Positions 54,206-63,800 of a DNA stretch of 64,000 bases are shown here, piece after piece; positions within the stretch are counted from its first letter, which is position 1; each line of letters opens with the position of its first letter. The stretch is from assembly GCF_014201335.1 (NCBI RefSeq), contig NZ_JACHEB010000003.1:186001-250000 (forward strand). The letters are read 5' to 3'. The translations under genes and the position numbers were made by a program. The stretch is from Tunturiibacter gelidiferens (GTDB taxonomy: Bacteria > Acidobacteriota > Terriglobia > Terriglobales > Acidobacteriaceae). Below the pieces are notes generated by a model. It searched no databases. It saw nothing but the letters and a program-made list of their open reading frames with translations, and had not been told where the DNA came from.

Positions 54206-55237
54206 TCATGCTCCCGCGATGCTCACTGCTGGCCGGTAATCTTCTCCGCTGGAGAGTACGGCCCAAGCGATGCGTGCAAGCTTGTTGGCCATCGCCACGA
54301 CCAGCACGTTGCGTGGCGCTCGCGCTTCGAGCGCGTTCATCCATGCTCCGATTGGGAAACGATCTCGTTTTATGCGCATCGCGGCGGCACGTGCTCCGTG
54401 GATGAGCACCTTGCGCAGGTAGATGTTACCTCGCTTGCTGATGCCCAGCAGCTTGGCCTTGCCACCGGTCGAGTACTGCCTTGGCACGAGACCGAGCCAT
54501 GCGGCGAAGTCTCGTCCCTTACGGAACGCCGCGCCGTTGCCGATGGCGGCGACGATAGCCGTTGCAACGATGGGACCGATGCCTGGGATCTGGCGGATAC
54601 GGCAGCAACCTGCGTCGCTCGCAGCGATCTGTTCGAGCCTGTCAGCGAGCTCATCGATCTGCTGCTCGACGCTCTTCCACTCATCCCACAATATGCCGAT
54701 CATGTTGCGCATCATCGGTGTCAGCGCGTTGTCCGCGTTCTCGAGCACATCGGCCATCGCAGCCTTCAGCTTAGCCGGCTTCTGAGCGAAGACCATGCCT
54801 CGCTCCAGGAGAAAGGCTCGTATCTGGTTGATGACCGCCGTTCGCCGTGAGACGAGACGGTCCCGAACTCGGTGCATCGCCTGCAGGTCGAGCTGATCAT
54901 CCGTCTTGATCGGCACAAAGCGCATGTTCTTGCGCTCGACGGCTTCGGCGATAGCCTCTGCATCCACGAAGTCGTTCTTGTTGGACTTCACAAACGGCTT
55001 CACGAACTGCGCCGGGATCAGTCGCACGTCGTGGCCTTGCTGCCGCAACGCACGACCGAGAAAGTGCGCTCCGGAGCAGGCTTCCAAGCCGATCAACGAA
55101 GTCTGCATGTCCGCAGTGAACGCCAGCAACTGCTTCTGCGTGAATTTCTTCTTCACCAGCACCTTGCCGGATGCTCCCAAAGCAGCAAGGTGAAACGTCG
55201 TCTTGCCCAGGTCAATGCCTACTGAACGAATCTGCAT
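54206..55237 (-). CDS. IS110-family transposase
   Basis: 343 residues, complete. The N-terminal DEDD RuvC-like domain shows VGIDLGKTTFHLAALGASGK, GLEACSGAHFLGRAL and the pair KSNKNDFVDAEAIAEA. The C-terminal transposase_20 part has IRQIPGIGPIVATAIVAAIG and FAAWLGLVPRQYSTGGKAKL then GISKRGNIYLRKVLIHGAR, with the catalytic serine region typical of the family. It catalyses movement of its own element by a DEDD/serine mechanism guided by a bridge RNA from the non-coding end. ATG at 55237 is preceded by AAGGAGG. The full length and clean frame suggest it may still be active. Confidence 0.93.
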   Translation of the reverse strand: MQIRSVGIDLGKTTFHLAALGASGKVLVKKKFTQKQLLAFTADMQTSLIGLEACSGAHFLGRALRQQGHDVRLIPAQFVKPFVKSNKNDFVDAEAIAEAVERKNMRFVPIKTDDQLDLQAMHRVRDRLVSRRTAVINQIRAFLLERGMVFAQKPAKLKAAMADVLENADNALTPMMRNMIGILWDEWKSVEQQIDELADRLEQIAASDAGCCRIRQIPGIGPIVATAIVAAIGNGAAFRKGRDFAAWLGLVPRQYSTGGKAKLLGISKRGNIYLRKVLIHGARAAAMRIKRDRFPIGAWMNALEARAPRNVLVVAMANKLARIAWAVLSSGEDYRPAVSIAGA

Positions 55238-55271
55238 GTCGATGATCCTCCTTAGAAACCGCTACTACCAT

Positions 55272-55289
55272 CCTCCGCCTCAGCGGAGG
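55272..55289 (-). ncRNA. Perfect hairpin upstream of the IS110 transposase
   Basis: CCTCCGC-CTCA-GCGGAGG, a perfect 7-bp stem with a 4-nt loop, 35 bp before the transposase start. The position fits the structured 5' non-coding end of an IS110 element (candidate part of its bridge RNA) or a translational control hairpin. The assignment is inference from position. Confidence 0.35.
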
Positions 55290-55364
55290 GTTACAGCGGC
55301 GGACCATCTCATTAGTCGGCTTTCTATGAGCAGGTACTGGTGTTAAGGGCCAGCGAGAAGGACC

Positions 55365-58300
55365 TCATGGGGTGCCCATCCTTTCGAGCGCGGATTTCAC
55401 GGCGGCGTTGTCGGGGTGGCGGGCAAGGAAGGCGGTGAGGATCTCGCGAGAGCGATCGCGCTGTCCGCGGCGGTTATACAAGGATGCGGCGTTGATGGCG
55501 GCACGATCAAAATCCGGAACGAGTCGGCGGCAGCGCTCGAACTGTTCGAGCGCTTCGTCGGTCATTCCGAGGCGGAGCAGGACGGCGCCAAGATTATTGG
55601 TAGCGTCGGGATTGCTGGGGTCGAGACGGATTGATGTTTCGAGCTCTTCACGGGCGCGCTTCAAGTCGTTCTGCGCGACGAGTGTTATGGAAAGATCGAG
55701 ATGAAGCTGGGCGACGCCGGGCGCGGTGGCGATCAGCTCTTCAAGGGTCTTCTGGGCTTCGGCGGCACGGTTCTGAAACTGGTAAATGCGCATCATGTTT
55801 TCGATCGCGTTGGCGTGATGCGGATTGGCAAGCGCGGCGTGGCGGAAGTCACCGAGGGCCTCGTCATACCTCTGCTCGGAGCCAGAGACTGTGCCGAGGT
55901 TGTTCCAAGCGTCTGAGTCTTGCGGGTTGAGGCGCGTTGCTTCGGTGAGGTACTTGCGGGCTTCGGTATAGAGCTTGCGGTTGAGGTAAGTGGTGCCGAC
56001 GTTGAACCAGGCAAGCTGATTGTTAGGATCGGCGTCGATGGCGCGGAGAAAGGCCGACTGGGCAGCTTGGTCGTGGCCGTACCCAGAGAAGGCGATGCCG
56101 AAGGCGAGGTAGTCGTGTTGCATGGGAGCGCCGTAGTAGGGGCCGGGAAACGGCACGGCATGAGCGAGGAATTCGTTAGGCGTGCGCGGCGCGGAGCTGG
56201 CGTCTGTGATAACTTCCTGCGCAGCGACCAGGCCGTTATAAACGCGGACGATCGCGCCCTGCATGTCGAGGAGAAAGGAGACGGGCAAGGGCATGTCGCG
56301 GCGGCGATCGAAGAGGTATCGGTACTGGATGTTCCAGGGGCCGAGCTCCTTTTCAGTAGCCACGTGAATGGGGAGGGTAGAGGTTACGTAGGCGGATCGC
56401 TGCTCATTGAAAGATGCGGAGACAACGAAGAGCGCGAGGTTGGCGGTAACGAATGCCGCGGAGTTCTGTGTGAGTTGTTCGAGCTGTCTCCAACTGTCTT
56501 GATTCGCGGTGCAATCCGCGCCGAGGAAGGTGAGGAGGACTTTCGTTCCCTTGAGATCGCTGAGTTGATGGATCTCGCCGGTGGTGTCGGGAAGCTTGAG
56601 GGGGGGACCGAAGAGTGGAGCGATGAGCCATGTGGCCAGCCTTGTATCAACTTGTGCAGACAGCTGCGAAGGAGGTGGAGTTGAGGCGGTGCGCGATGGG
56701 ATGGGTCGATAGAGTTCTGCCTTGAAGGTCGGCGTCCCTTCATCGATCTGAATGCGATGGTTGATTGGGAGGCCGTCGTAGCGTTCGACGTTGCCGGTGG
56801 GCCAGCGGATTGAGATGGAGATCGGTCCCGATGCGCTACCGAGGCCGAAGGATAGTTCCTTTGTGTGTTGCGAGGCGAAGCCACTGCCCGCGGAGATGAA
56901 CTTAGTCTGGCGTTGCGCTCCCGACTCGATGGTGACGGTCGCGCCGATTGCGTCGCGGTTGCTGGTGTGGCCGGTGAGGCGAAGGACGATCGAGTTGCCG
57001 ATGTCTTCGAGGTCGTTGCGGAATAGGCGTAGTTGTGGGCCTGTTCGGTTTTTGAGGACAAATTCCAGGCGGCCGTCGTGGTCGAAGTCACTGAGCGAAA
57101 AAGCGCGAGCGTCGTCGATGAGGTCGAGACCTACCGCGCCGGAGACCTCCGAGAACGTGCCGTCGCGGTTGTTAGCGAAGAAGACGTTGCGCTGGTAACC
57201 GCTCCAGGAGTAGCCGGAGCGGAGAAGCTCGTTGATGGCGTTCCAGGCGAGTTCGTACTCGGGCGATGCTCCGGCGGAGGTAGCGGAGCGTTGCGCGACC
57301 TGTCGCCAGAAGAAGCTCTGTAGATCATAGTGGTCGGGGCTGGAGACAAAGCCATTGGCGACGTAGAGATCCGCCCAGCCATCGTTGTCGAAGTCCCATG
57401 ATGCACACGACCATGACCAGCCGCACTTGGCCGATCCGGCATGGACGGTCTGGTCGGCGAAGCTGCCATCGCCGTTGTTGCGATAGAGCGAGTTGCCCGC
57501 ATTGTGCTTGCGATAGAGGGCGCGAATGGCGGGATTGACGCCGGGGAGGAACTGATCGTCGGCGGTGATGCGGTTGCCTTCGGCGAGCCACATGTTGGCG
57601 ACATAGAGGTCCTGAAGACCATCGTTGTCGTGGTCGATCCAGCAGACGCTCATGCCGGGCCCGTAATCTTCGACCCCGGCTTTGGTGGCGATGTCGGTGA
57701 AGGTGCCGTCGCCGTTGTTGTGGTAAAGATTTTTGCGGCCGAAGTCGTTGGCGACATACAGATCGGGCCAACCGTTGTTGCCGCAATCGCACCAAGCGGC
57801 GGCGAAGCTAAAGCGATTGTTGTTCTGGTCCATGCCGCTCGAAACGGTGACGTCTTCGAATGTTCCGTCGCCAAGGTTACGGAAGAGGAAGTTTGGCGGC
57901 CCATTCTCCGCGTCATAGTAAGGCGCCGGAAACTGGTGATGGTTCAGGCCTTTGTAGTAACTGTAGGTGCAGAGATAGACATCAAGCAGGCCATCGCGGT
58001 TGTAGTCCACAATCGCCGCGCTGGTGAAGGTGCCTTGCGGAAGCCTGGCGAAGTGGAAGGCATCAGGGCGGGGCTCGAAGCGGCCATTGTCCACGTTCTC
58101 GAAGAGCAGCACGCCGCCGGTGCGGACGACCAGAAGGTCTTGGCGGCCACGATTCTGGAAGTCCGCGAAGAGTGCAGAGGCAGTGCCGTCCAGGATGCCG
58201 GTGCCGGAGGCGTCGGTGATGTCTTCAAGGGTGCCATCGTGTCGGTTGCGATAAAGGCGGTTAGGAAGACCAGCGGGTTGGCAGACGTAGAAGCTGTCAT

Positions 58301-59183
58301 ATCCGCTTGCATCAATGTCGCCGACGGCGATGCCGTGGTTTCCGTAAACGTCGATGCCGGTTGCGCCGTCGAGGGCGGTGCGCCATGCGTCGATACCAAG
58401 CGACAACTGGTTGCCTTGGGTGAGGCAGCGGCTGGTGATCTCGTTGAAGCCGGGCCCAATCAGGCGGCTGCGGAGTTCGGGATCGGCCCCCCAGTGTGTG
58501 ACGTTCCACTTGGCTGTGTCTTCTCTTGCCCACGCGAGCTTCCACGCTCCAACGCGTTGTTCGCGTGCGCCATCGTGCGTTTTTCCGACAAGGTTATAGC
58601 GAATGTCCGTGTCGATGATTAGCGGCGAGGTCGTGGCGATGCGGATGCCGCAGAGGTCGAGCTCAAGGGTTTCGACCTTGGCGTAGGGAGCAAGGTATGT
58701 GGTTAGTCCAGCGAGAAATTTCTCCGGGCTGCTGCCCTGCGATGTCTGGAAGCTGCGGCGTTCGACGTAAAGCGCGCCAGAGTTGCGAAGTGGAACCGCT
58801 TGGAATTGAGCCATCGAGCAGGCGGTGAGCGATTCCGCGAGATGACTGCGTATAGCACCGGTTACAGGTCTCTCGGCACATATTGAGGCGACCCATGAAT
58901 CCAGCACTTCGATAATGCCGACAGCATATTGCTCACAAACAAAGATGTCTGCTGCGGGATCGAGTTTGGCTAGAAAGCGTTCAAGCAGCGGAGGGTAAAG
59001 CGTCCGCGAGGTTGCCAGACATCGGAGAGATATTGGGGACGGCGGAAGCAACGGCGCGGCGCGGAGTTTGGCCGCACGCAACGCGAGAAGGATACCTCCG
59101 GAGCGAAGGAACGACCGGCGGGAGAACCACGTCGATGAGTCAGGATCGGGACGGTTCGAGGGAGGATGTGTGTCTTTGGTCAT
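55365..59183 (-). CDS. Giant Tat-exported FG-GAP / ASPIC-UnbV / redoxin-like / TPR protein
   Basis: 1272 residues. A twin-arginine leader (WFSRRSFLRSGGILLALRA, about 19-37) is followed by an unrecognised N-terminal domain (about 50-270), then at least six calcium-loop VCBS/FG-GAP repeats (about 285-740; for example NNGWPDLYVANDFGRKNLYH, NDGLQDLYVANMW, DNDGWADLYVANGF). Next come an ASPIC/UnbV domain (about 755-840; IRWPTGNVERYDGLPIN), a thioredoxin/AhpC-like segment (about 870-1000) in which only one cysteine remains (LLTFLGADCTANQ) so it cannot be a disulfide oxidoreductase, and C-terminal TPRs (about 1080-1265). It lies 20 bp after the TPR gene in the same operon as a TonB receptor, so it is likely an outer-surface or periplasmic partner of nutrient uptake. 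Confidence 0.85.
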   Translation of the reverse strand: MTKDTHPPSNRPDPDSSTWFSRRSFLRSGGILLALRAAKLRAAPLLPPSPISLRCLATSRTLYPPLLERFLAKLDPAADIFVCEQYAVGIIEVLDSWVASICAERPVTGAIRSHLAESLTACSMAQFQAVPLRNSGALYVERRSFQTSQGSSPEKFLAGLTTYLAPYAKVETLELDLCGIRIATTSPLIIDTDIRYNLVGKTHDGAREQRVGAWKLAWAREDTAKWNVTHWGADPELRSRLIGPGFNEITSRCLTQGNQLSLGIDAWRTALDGATGIDVYGNHGIAVGDIDASGYDSFYVCQPAGLPNRLYRNRHDGTLEDITDASGTGILDGTASALFADFQNRGRQDLLVVRTGGVLLFENVDNGRFEPRPDAFHFARLPQGTFTSAAIVDYNRDGLLDVYLCTYSYYKGLNHHQFPAPYYDAENGPPNFLFRNLGDGTFEDVTVSSGMDQNNNRFSFAAAWCDCGNNGWPDLYVANDFGRKNLYHNNGDGTFTDIATKAGVEDYGPGMSVCWIDHDNDGLQDLYVANMWLAEGNRITADDQFLPGVNPAIRALYRKHNAGNSLYRNNGDGSFADQTVHAGSAKCGWSWSCASWDFDNDGWADLYVANGFVSSPDHYDLQSFFWRQVAQRSATSAGASPEYELAWNAINELLRSGYSWSGYQRNVFFANNRDGTFSEVSGAVGLDLIDDARAFSLSDFDHDGRLEFVLKNRTGPQLRLFRNDLEDIGNSIVLRLTGHTSNRDAIGATVTIESGAQRQTKFISAGSGFASQHTKELSFGLGSASGPISISIRWPTGNVERYDGLPINHRIQIDEGTPTFKAELYRPIPSRTASTPPPSQLSAQVDTRLATWLIAPLFGPPLKLPDTTGEIHQLSDLKGTKVLLTFLGADCTANQDSWRQLEQLTQNSAAFVTANLALFVVSASFNEQRSAYVTSTLPIHVATEKELGPWNIQYRYLFDRRRDMPLPVSFLLDMQGAIVRVYNGLVAAQEVITDASSAPRTPNEFLAHAVPFPGPYYGAPMQHDYLAFGIAFSGYGHDQAAQSAFLRAIDADPNNQLAWFNVGTTYLNRKLYTEARKYLTEATRLNPQDSDAWNNLGTVSGSEQRYDEALGDFRHAALANPHHANAIENMMRIYQFQNRAAEAQKTLEELIATAPGVAQLHLDLSITLVAQNDLKRAREELETSIRLDPSNPDATNNLGAVLLRLGMTDEALEQFERCRRLVPDFDRAAINAASLYNRRGQRDRSREILTAFLARHPDNAAVKSALERMGTP

Positions 59184-59203
59184 TGAGTTATTAGGTCAGG
59201 GCG

Positions 59204-60802
59204 TCATCGCGATGCAGCTCCGCCTGTCATTTCGCGCATTTCGATGGTGGCGTTGGCTCGGCGTTGCGCGATAAGCGCCTTGGCCTGGTCTTCTGCCTTC
59301 TGAGCGAGGACGACATTGCCGGTCTTGCGGTACAGACGTGAGAGCTGGAAGTGGATGCTGCCGTCCTGATCTCCGGGAAGTGCTAACTGATACTCGCGTA
59401 TGGCAGCCTCGGTACTGCCTTCCTCGGCATCGGCGTGGGCCAGCAGGAGGTGTACTCGGGGCTGTATCTCTGGCGGTCCGGCGGCGCACTTCGCAAGATA
59501 GGGCCGGGCTTCGGCGTAGTGAAAATTGGCGGCCAGGACTTCGGCCATGAGGAGGTTTAATTGCGCGTCCTGTGGGCGGTCGGCGAGAGCGATCTTGTCG
59601 GTAGCTGCAGCTTCGTCGAGCCGGCTCGTGCCAATGTCGGCGACCACCGAGCCGAGGAGAGCGCCGGGGTCGTGAGGATCAACTTCGAGGGCCTTTCGGT
59701 ATTCGCCGAGGGCACTATCCATCTGGCGCTGGTCGCGGTAGAGGTCGCCGACCATGTCGAAGGCGAAGGCTGAGCGCGGGGCGAGATCTTCGAAGCGAGC
59801 GAGGGCGGCTACGGCCATGCGCTCGTTCGATTTGATGGACCAGTAGAGGGCTTCGGGATCTTGCGGGGAACGTTTCAGAGCTTCGTCTGCCTGCGCAGCG
59901 CTGCGTTCATAGTCTCCCGCCCAGAAGGCGCAGGCCGCTGCGTCCAGCAGAGCGGAAGCGGCATCGCAGGTGGGCCATGACGCCTTACTTGGCGCGGAGC
60001 TGAGCTGCTCGTCCAGCTTTTGCAAGGCAGTTTGCGAGTTTGCGGGAATCGGAAAGAGATCAGGGTGAAACTTTAGCCAGCTTACTGTGCGCGCAAAGGT
60101 AGCGTGCTGGGACGGAGTGGCTTTGGCGAGCGCGTCGTTGTACGTGTCGGCGGCTTCAAGAGGACGGCCCTGAGCGAGAAGCTCGTCGGCGAAGAGAGCT
60201 CGGGCCCAGACAGATTGCGGCTGGGTGGTGGCTAACTCCTCGCCATCGGCGGCAATGACTCTGAGCGACGCGGTGCCAAGGCCGAGCCATGCGGCAGGGC
60301 TATCCGGAGTGAGGCGGGTCGCATTGGCAAAGGCAGACTCTGCCTCGCGGGGTTTGTTCAGGGCCGCGTCGGCTTTGGCGAGAGTGAGAAAGACTTCGGG
60401 GTCGTTGGGCTGAAGGCTGTGCGCTTTGTTGAGATAGGGCAACGCCAATCCGGGCTTGCCGGACTGGATATACCCCTTGCCGAGAAAGAGCATGGGAATA
60501 TAGAGGGTGGGTCTCATCCTCAGAGCGTGTTTCAGACTGATGATGGAAGGGCCAATCTGGCCCGCTAGATACTCCATGACCCCGCGGTTGGACCAGAGCT
60601 CAGGCGTGGCAGGAGCAAGAGTTGTGGCCTGAGCGTAGATGGCTGCAGCTTCAGCGTACTTTCCGGAAGATTGAGCGGCCCGCGCCCTCTCGAGAAGTCC
60701 GTCGAGATCTTGTGCCTGGCCGCGCAAGGGACAGGCACAAAGCACACCGGCGAAGAGCGACACCGAGAACGCAACGCGCCAAATTAGTTGAGACAACCGC
60801 AT
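59204..60802 (-). CDS. Exported TPR-repeat protein
   Basis: 532 residues. A signal peptide with a cysteine near the cleavage region (VAFSVSLFAGVLCACPLRGQ), so either a secreted protein or a lipoprotein, is followed almost entirely by tetratricopeptide helices: GKYAEAAAIYAQATTLAPAT, GKPGLALPYLNKAHSLQPND, GDYERSAAQADEALKRSPQD, RQMDSALGEYRKALEVDPHD. TPRs form a scaffold for protein contacts. It sits 12 bp after the TonB receptor and 20 bp before the giant ASPIC/UnbV protein, which itself ends in TPRs, so a three-protein envelope assembly is plausible. Confidence 0.85.
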   Translation of the reverse strand: MRLSQLIWRVAFSVSLFAGVLCACPLRGQAQDLDGLLERARAAQSSGKYAEAAAIYAQATTLAPATPELWSNRGVMEYLAGQIGPSIISLKHALRMRPTLYIPMLFLGKGYIQSGKPGLALPYLNKAHSLQPNDPEVFLTLAKADAALNKPREAESAFANATRLTPDSPAAWLGLGTASLRVIAADGEELATTQPQSVWARALFADELLAQGRPLEAADTYNDALAKATPSQHATFARTVSWLKFHPDLFPIPANSQTALQKLDEQLSSAPSKASWPTCDAASALLDAAACAFWAGDYERSAAQADEALKRSPQDPEALYWSIKSNERMAVAALARFEDLAPRSAFAFDMVGDLYRDQRQMDSALGEYRKALEVDPHDPGALLGSVVADIGTSRLDEAAATDKIALADRPQDAQLNLLMAEVLAANFHYAEARPYLAKCAAGPPEIQPRVHLLLAHADAEEGSTEAAIREYQLALPGDQDGSIHFQLSRLYRKTGNVVLAQKAEDQAKALIAQRRANATIEMREMTGGAASR

Positions 60803-60814
60803 CGGACGACCAAT

Positions 60815-63800
60815 TTACCAGATTACTTTTAGAGCGAATTGAATGGATCTGGCGTCAAATGCTTGGGTTATATACCCAAACTTTCCTATACCGTCGTCCA
60901 CGCCCGTATCGGGAGTAAAAAAATTCGCGTGATTCGGCAGGTTGTAAAACTCTGACCGGAACTGGAGGTTGATAGTGTCGTGGATCTGCCACACCTTCTG
61001 TATCGATGCGTCCCAATTATCATACCCAGGAGACCGCAGGTAGGAGAGATATCGGGAGGTATTGCCGGGGGTGTAGGCGGGCGCATCCTCGAAGGCTGTG
61101 GTGTTGAACCAAGTCCCGGTGCCAGGAACAATCTTACTTCCTATGCCGGGATGAGAGACATGGGGGTCCGCGATCTGTTGCGCATGTTGATTGCCGCCGA
61201 AGTAGTTCGAGTTGCTGTTCCCGGTGACGCTGAGCGGAAGTCCCGACTTGATCGTGGTGATACCTGATACCTGCCATCCTCCAATCACTGCGTTGGTGAC
61301 TCGGCCAGCATTTCCGGCAAACCTCTTACCTCTACCGACAGGGAGCTCGTAGATGTAGTTCACCACCAGACTGTGGGTCTGGTCAGTTCCGTCGACAGAC
61401 CTGTCGAATCCGGGATCATAGTTGTTGCGGTAGCCGGCCGAGTTACCGCGATAAGCCCAGTCGGCGGTTCCGCCGGTGTCATCAATGAACCTCGAGAAAG
61501 TGTACGAGACGAGGACGTTCAATCCTGCGTGGAAGCGGTGATTGTAGTCGATCAAGAGCGCGTTGTAGTAGGAATCGCCGATGGTAGGCTCTGACTCCTG
61601 CACGCCGCAGTACTGCGGGAATGGCTCAAGCAGATGGGCCTGCTGAATAGTGGGGGCATCGAGACCGCAGGAACTGGACTTGATGACGCCATAGAACGGA
61701 TTGGGCACCATGGCGACCAGATTGGCATTGTTCGCCGCCGTGACCAGCGTGGGATCTAGTTGTGTGCGATTAATGTAGTTGGCAAGCAGATGGGTTCCGC
61801 GATTGCCAATGTAGCTCGTCGTCAGCACGTCGTTTGTGGTAAACGCATACTGCATGCCCAGCGAGAACTGCTGCAGGAGGGGAGAATGACGATTGTAGTG
61901 AACTCCTGTGCTTGCAGTATTGCCGAGGTCAGTCAAAGGCCCAAGCGAGTTGCCGGTGGGCGCCAGCAGCCCATTCGGGAAGGGGTTGCTGACGGTCGTC
62001 TTGAGGGTGAGACCTCCATTGTCGCTGGCGTCGTAGTTTGTCGCCTGGCTGAATCCAGGGCTGGCCTGGATCCCGACGAAAGAGGATGGAGGAAAGAATA
62101 TCCCGTATCCGCCGCGCAATACGATGTGCGAGTTCAGTTGATCGGTAAACCCGAAGCGAGGCGCGACGTTGGTCAGATTCAGATTGTTGAGGCCGCGATT
62201 GCCAGAGGTGCTGAAGATCTCCTGGCCCGGAAGCGTCAGCCCAACCGAACTGCTGATAGGGTTGATGCCGGTGTAGTCGAAGTAGGCCTGACGGTTATGT
62301 CGCTCAGTGAATGAAGGCTGGAATTCGTAACGCAGTCCGAGGTTGAGCATGACTGTCTTCGTGACCTTGAAGTTGTCCTGACCGTAGAAGCCGATGTAAT
62401 GTCTTTCGGGGGCGGTGTGGAAAGCGTTCAGGGTAGTAGGATTGCTGCTCGTTCCGCTATCCGGAGTGCCGATTAGAAGCGAAGCAAATCCATAGCCTGC
62501 AGCACCAACCGGACTCGTGTTCAGAAACTGTGAAGTGTAATCCGGCTGAAAGCTAAACTGAGTATCCGCGGGACCATTGCCGTTATTCTGCAGGACGACG
62601 TCGATGAAGCCGAAGGAGAGGTCGTGCTGCTTGAGCGTCTTGGTTGCGTCTACACTCACACTGCCGACATTGGCGATGCCGGCGCCGAAGCCGCCCTGGA
62701 CCGGTCCGAGCGAAGAGCCTCCGTTGCCGACAAATATCTCCGGAAACTGGTTAGAATTGGCGTTGAGGGCCGCCGGCAGCCCAAGGGTTGTCAGATCGAA
62801 CGGGTAGCCTTGGTACAGGCCGCCCTGGTTCCAGCGATGGAACCCGGCGTTTGCGCTGATCGCGGTGGTCGCATTGAAGATATGGCTGAAGCCGGTGGCG
62901 ATGCTGTAGCGGTTGTTGGGGCGGATGTTGCCCGGACCTCCGGGATCGCTCGCGCCATAATAGGTGGGCGAGTTCGTCTTCTGCTCATGCTTGTTGGCGT
63001 AGCGGAAGTACATGCGGGTTGCGTCGGTGAAGTTGTGGTCGACACGGACGATGAACTCGTTTGAGGTGGTCGGCGCGGAGGCGGTCGCAAAGAAGTTGTT
63101 GCTTACGCTGCTGTTGGTCGGTGTCGGGTAGTACGAGATGAGCTTTGCGCCGACCGGGTTGATCGCTGAAGAGACGTTGTTGTTCTGGAATGGATCGCGG
63201 TAGTAGCAGGTCGGCGTTCTGCCCGGGCAGCTAACCTGCTTGCCGGTCGTGGGGTCGACGGTTCCGTCGGTCAAAACTCTTCCGGTTGCGGGATTGAAGA
63301 GCTGATTCACCTGGATGGTGTTGCCAAAGGGATCGAGAACATTCGTGGTCGCGCCGTTTACTGTTTGCGTGACCAAAGCCCCCGTCAGCAGTTGCGAGAA
63401 GTCGCCTGTCCGCATGGCGGCAGTCGGAACCGTAAACGTGCTATTAACCGGGGATCCTTGACGCAGCCCCTCGTAGGCACCGAAGATGAAGGTCTTGTTA
63501 CGCTGCTTGTAGAGTCCGGGAATATAGAGCGGCCCACCGGCGGAAACACCAAACTGGTTGCGCTGGAATCTTTGTCTCGGGCTGCCGTTGTAGTTGTTAA
63601 AGTAATTGTTGGCATCCAGGTCGGAGTTCCGGATGAACTCAAAGACGTCGCCATGAAAGTTGCTGGTGCCGGACTTGGTCTGAATATTGATGACGTTCCC
63701 GGTACTGAATCCATTCTGGGCAGTGAACGAGTTGGTTTGGATCTTGAACTCGCCGACGGCCTCAACAGAAGGTACGTAGATGACGGCACCCCAGGTGCTG

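Larger units (their letters stand above)
54206..55340 (-). mobile_element. IS110-family insertion sequence (ends not determined)
   Basis: IS110 elements lack long inverted repeats and do not always duplicate target bases, so the ends cannot be read from one copy. The 5' non-coding part before the transposase, where the bridge RNA is encoded in this family, should lie in about 55238-55340, and the true 3' boundary lies somewhere below 54206. Confidence 0.5.

Noticed and set aside
57441..58622. A 393-codon plus-strand open frame opposite the ASPIC/UnbV gene
   Set aside because: It is the antisense of GC-rich repeated FG-GAP codons. The valine/alanine/glycine-rich product has no family traits and no ribosome site, while the minus-strand protein is unmistakable.
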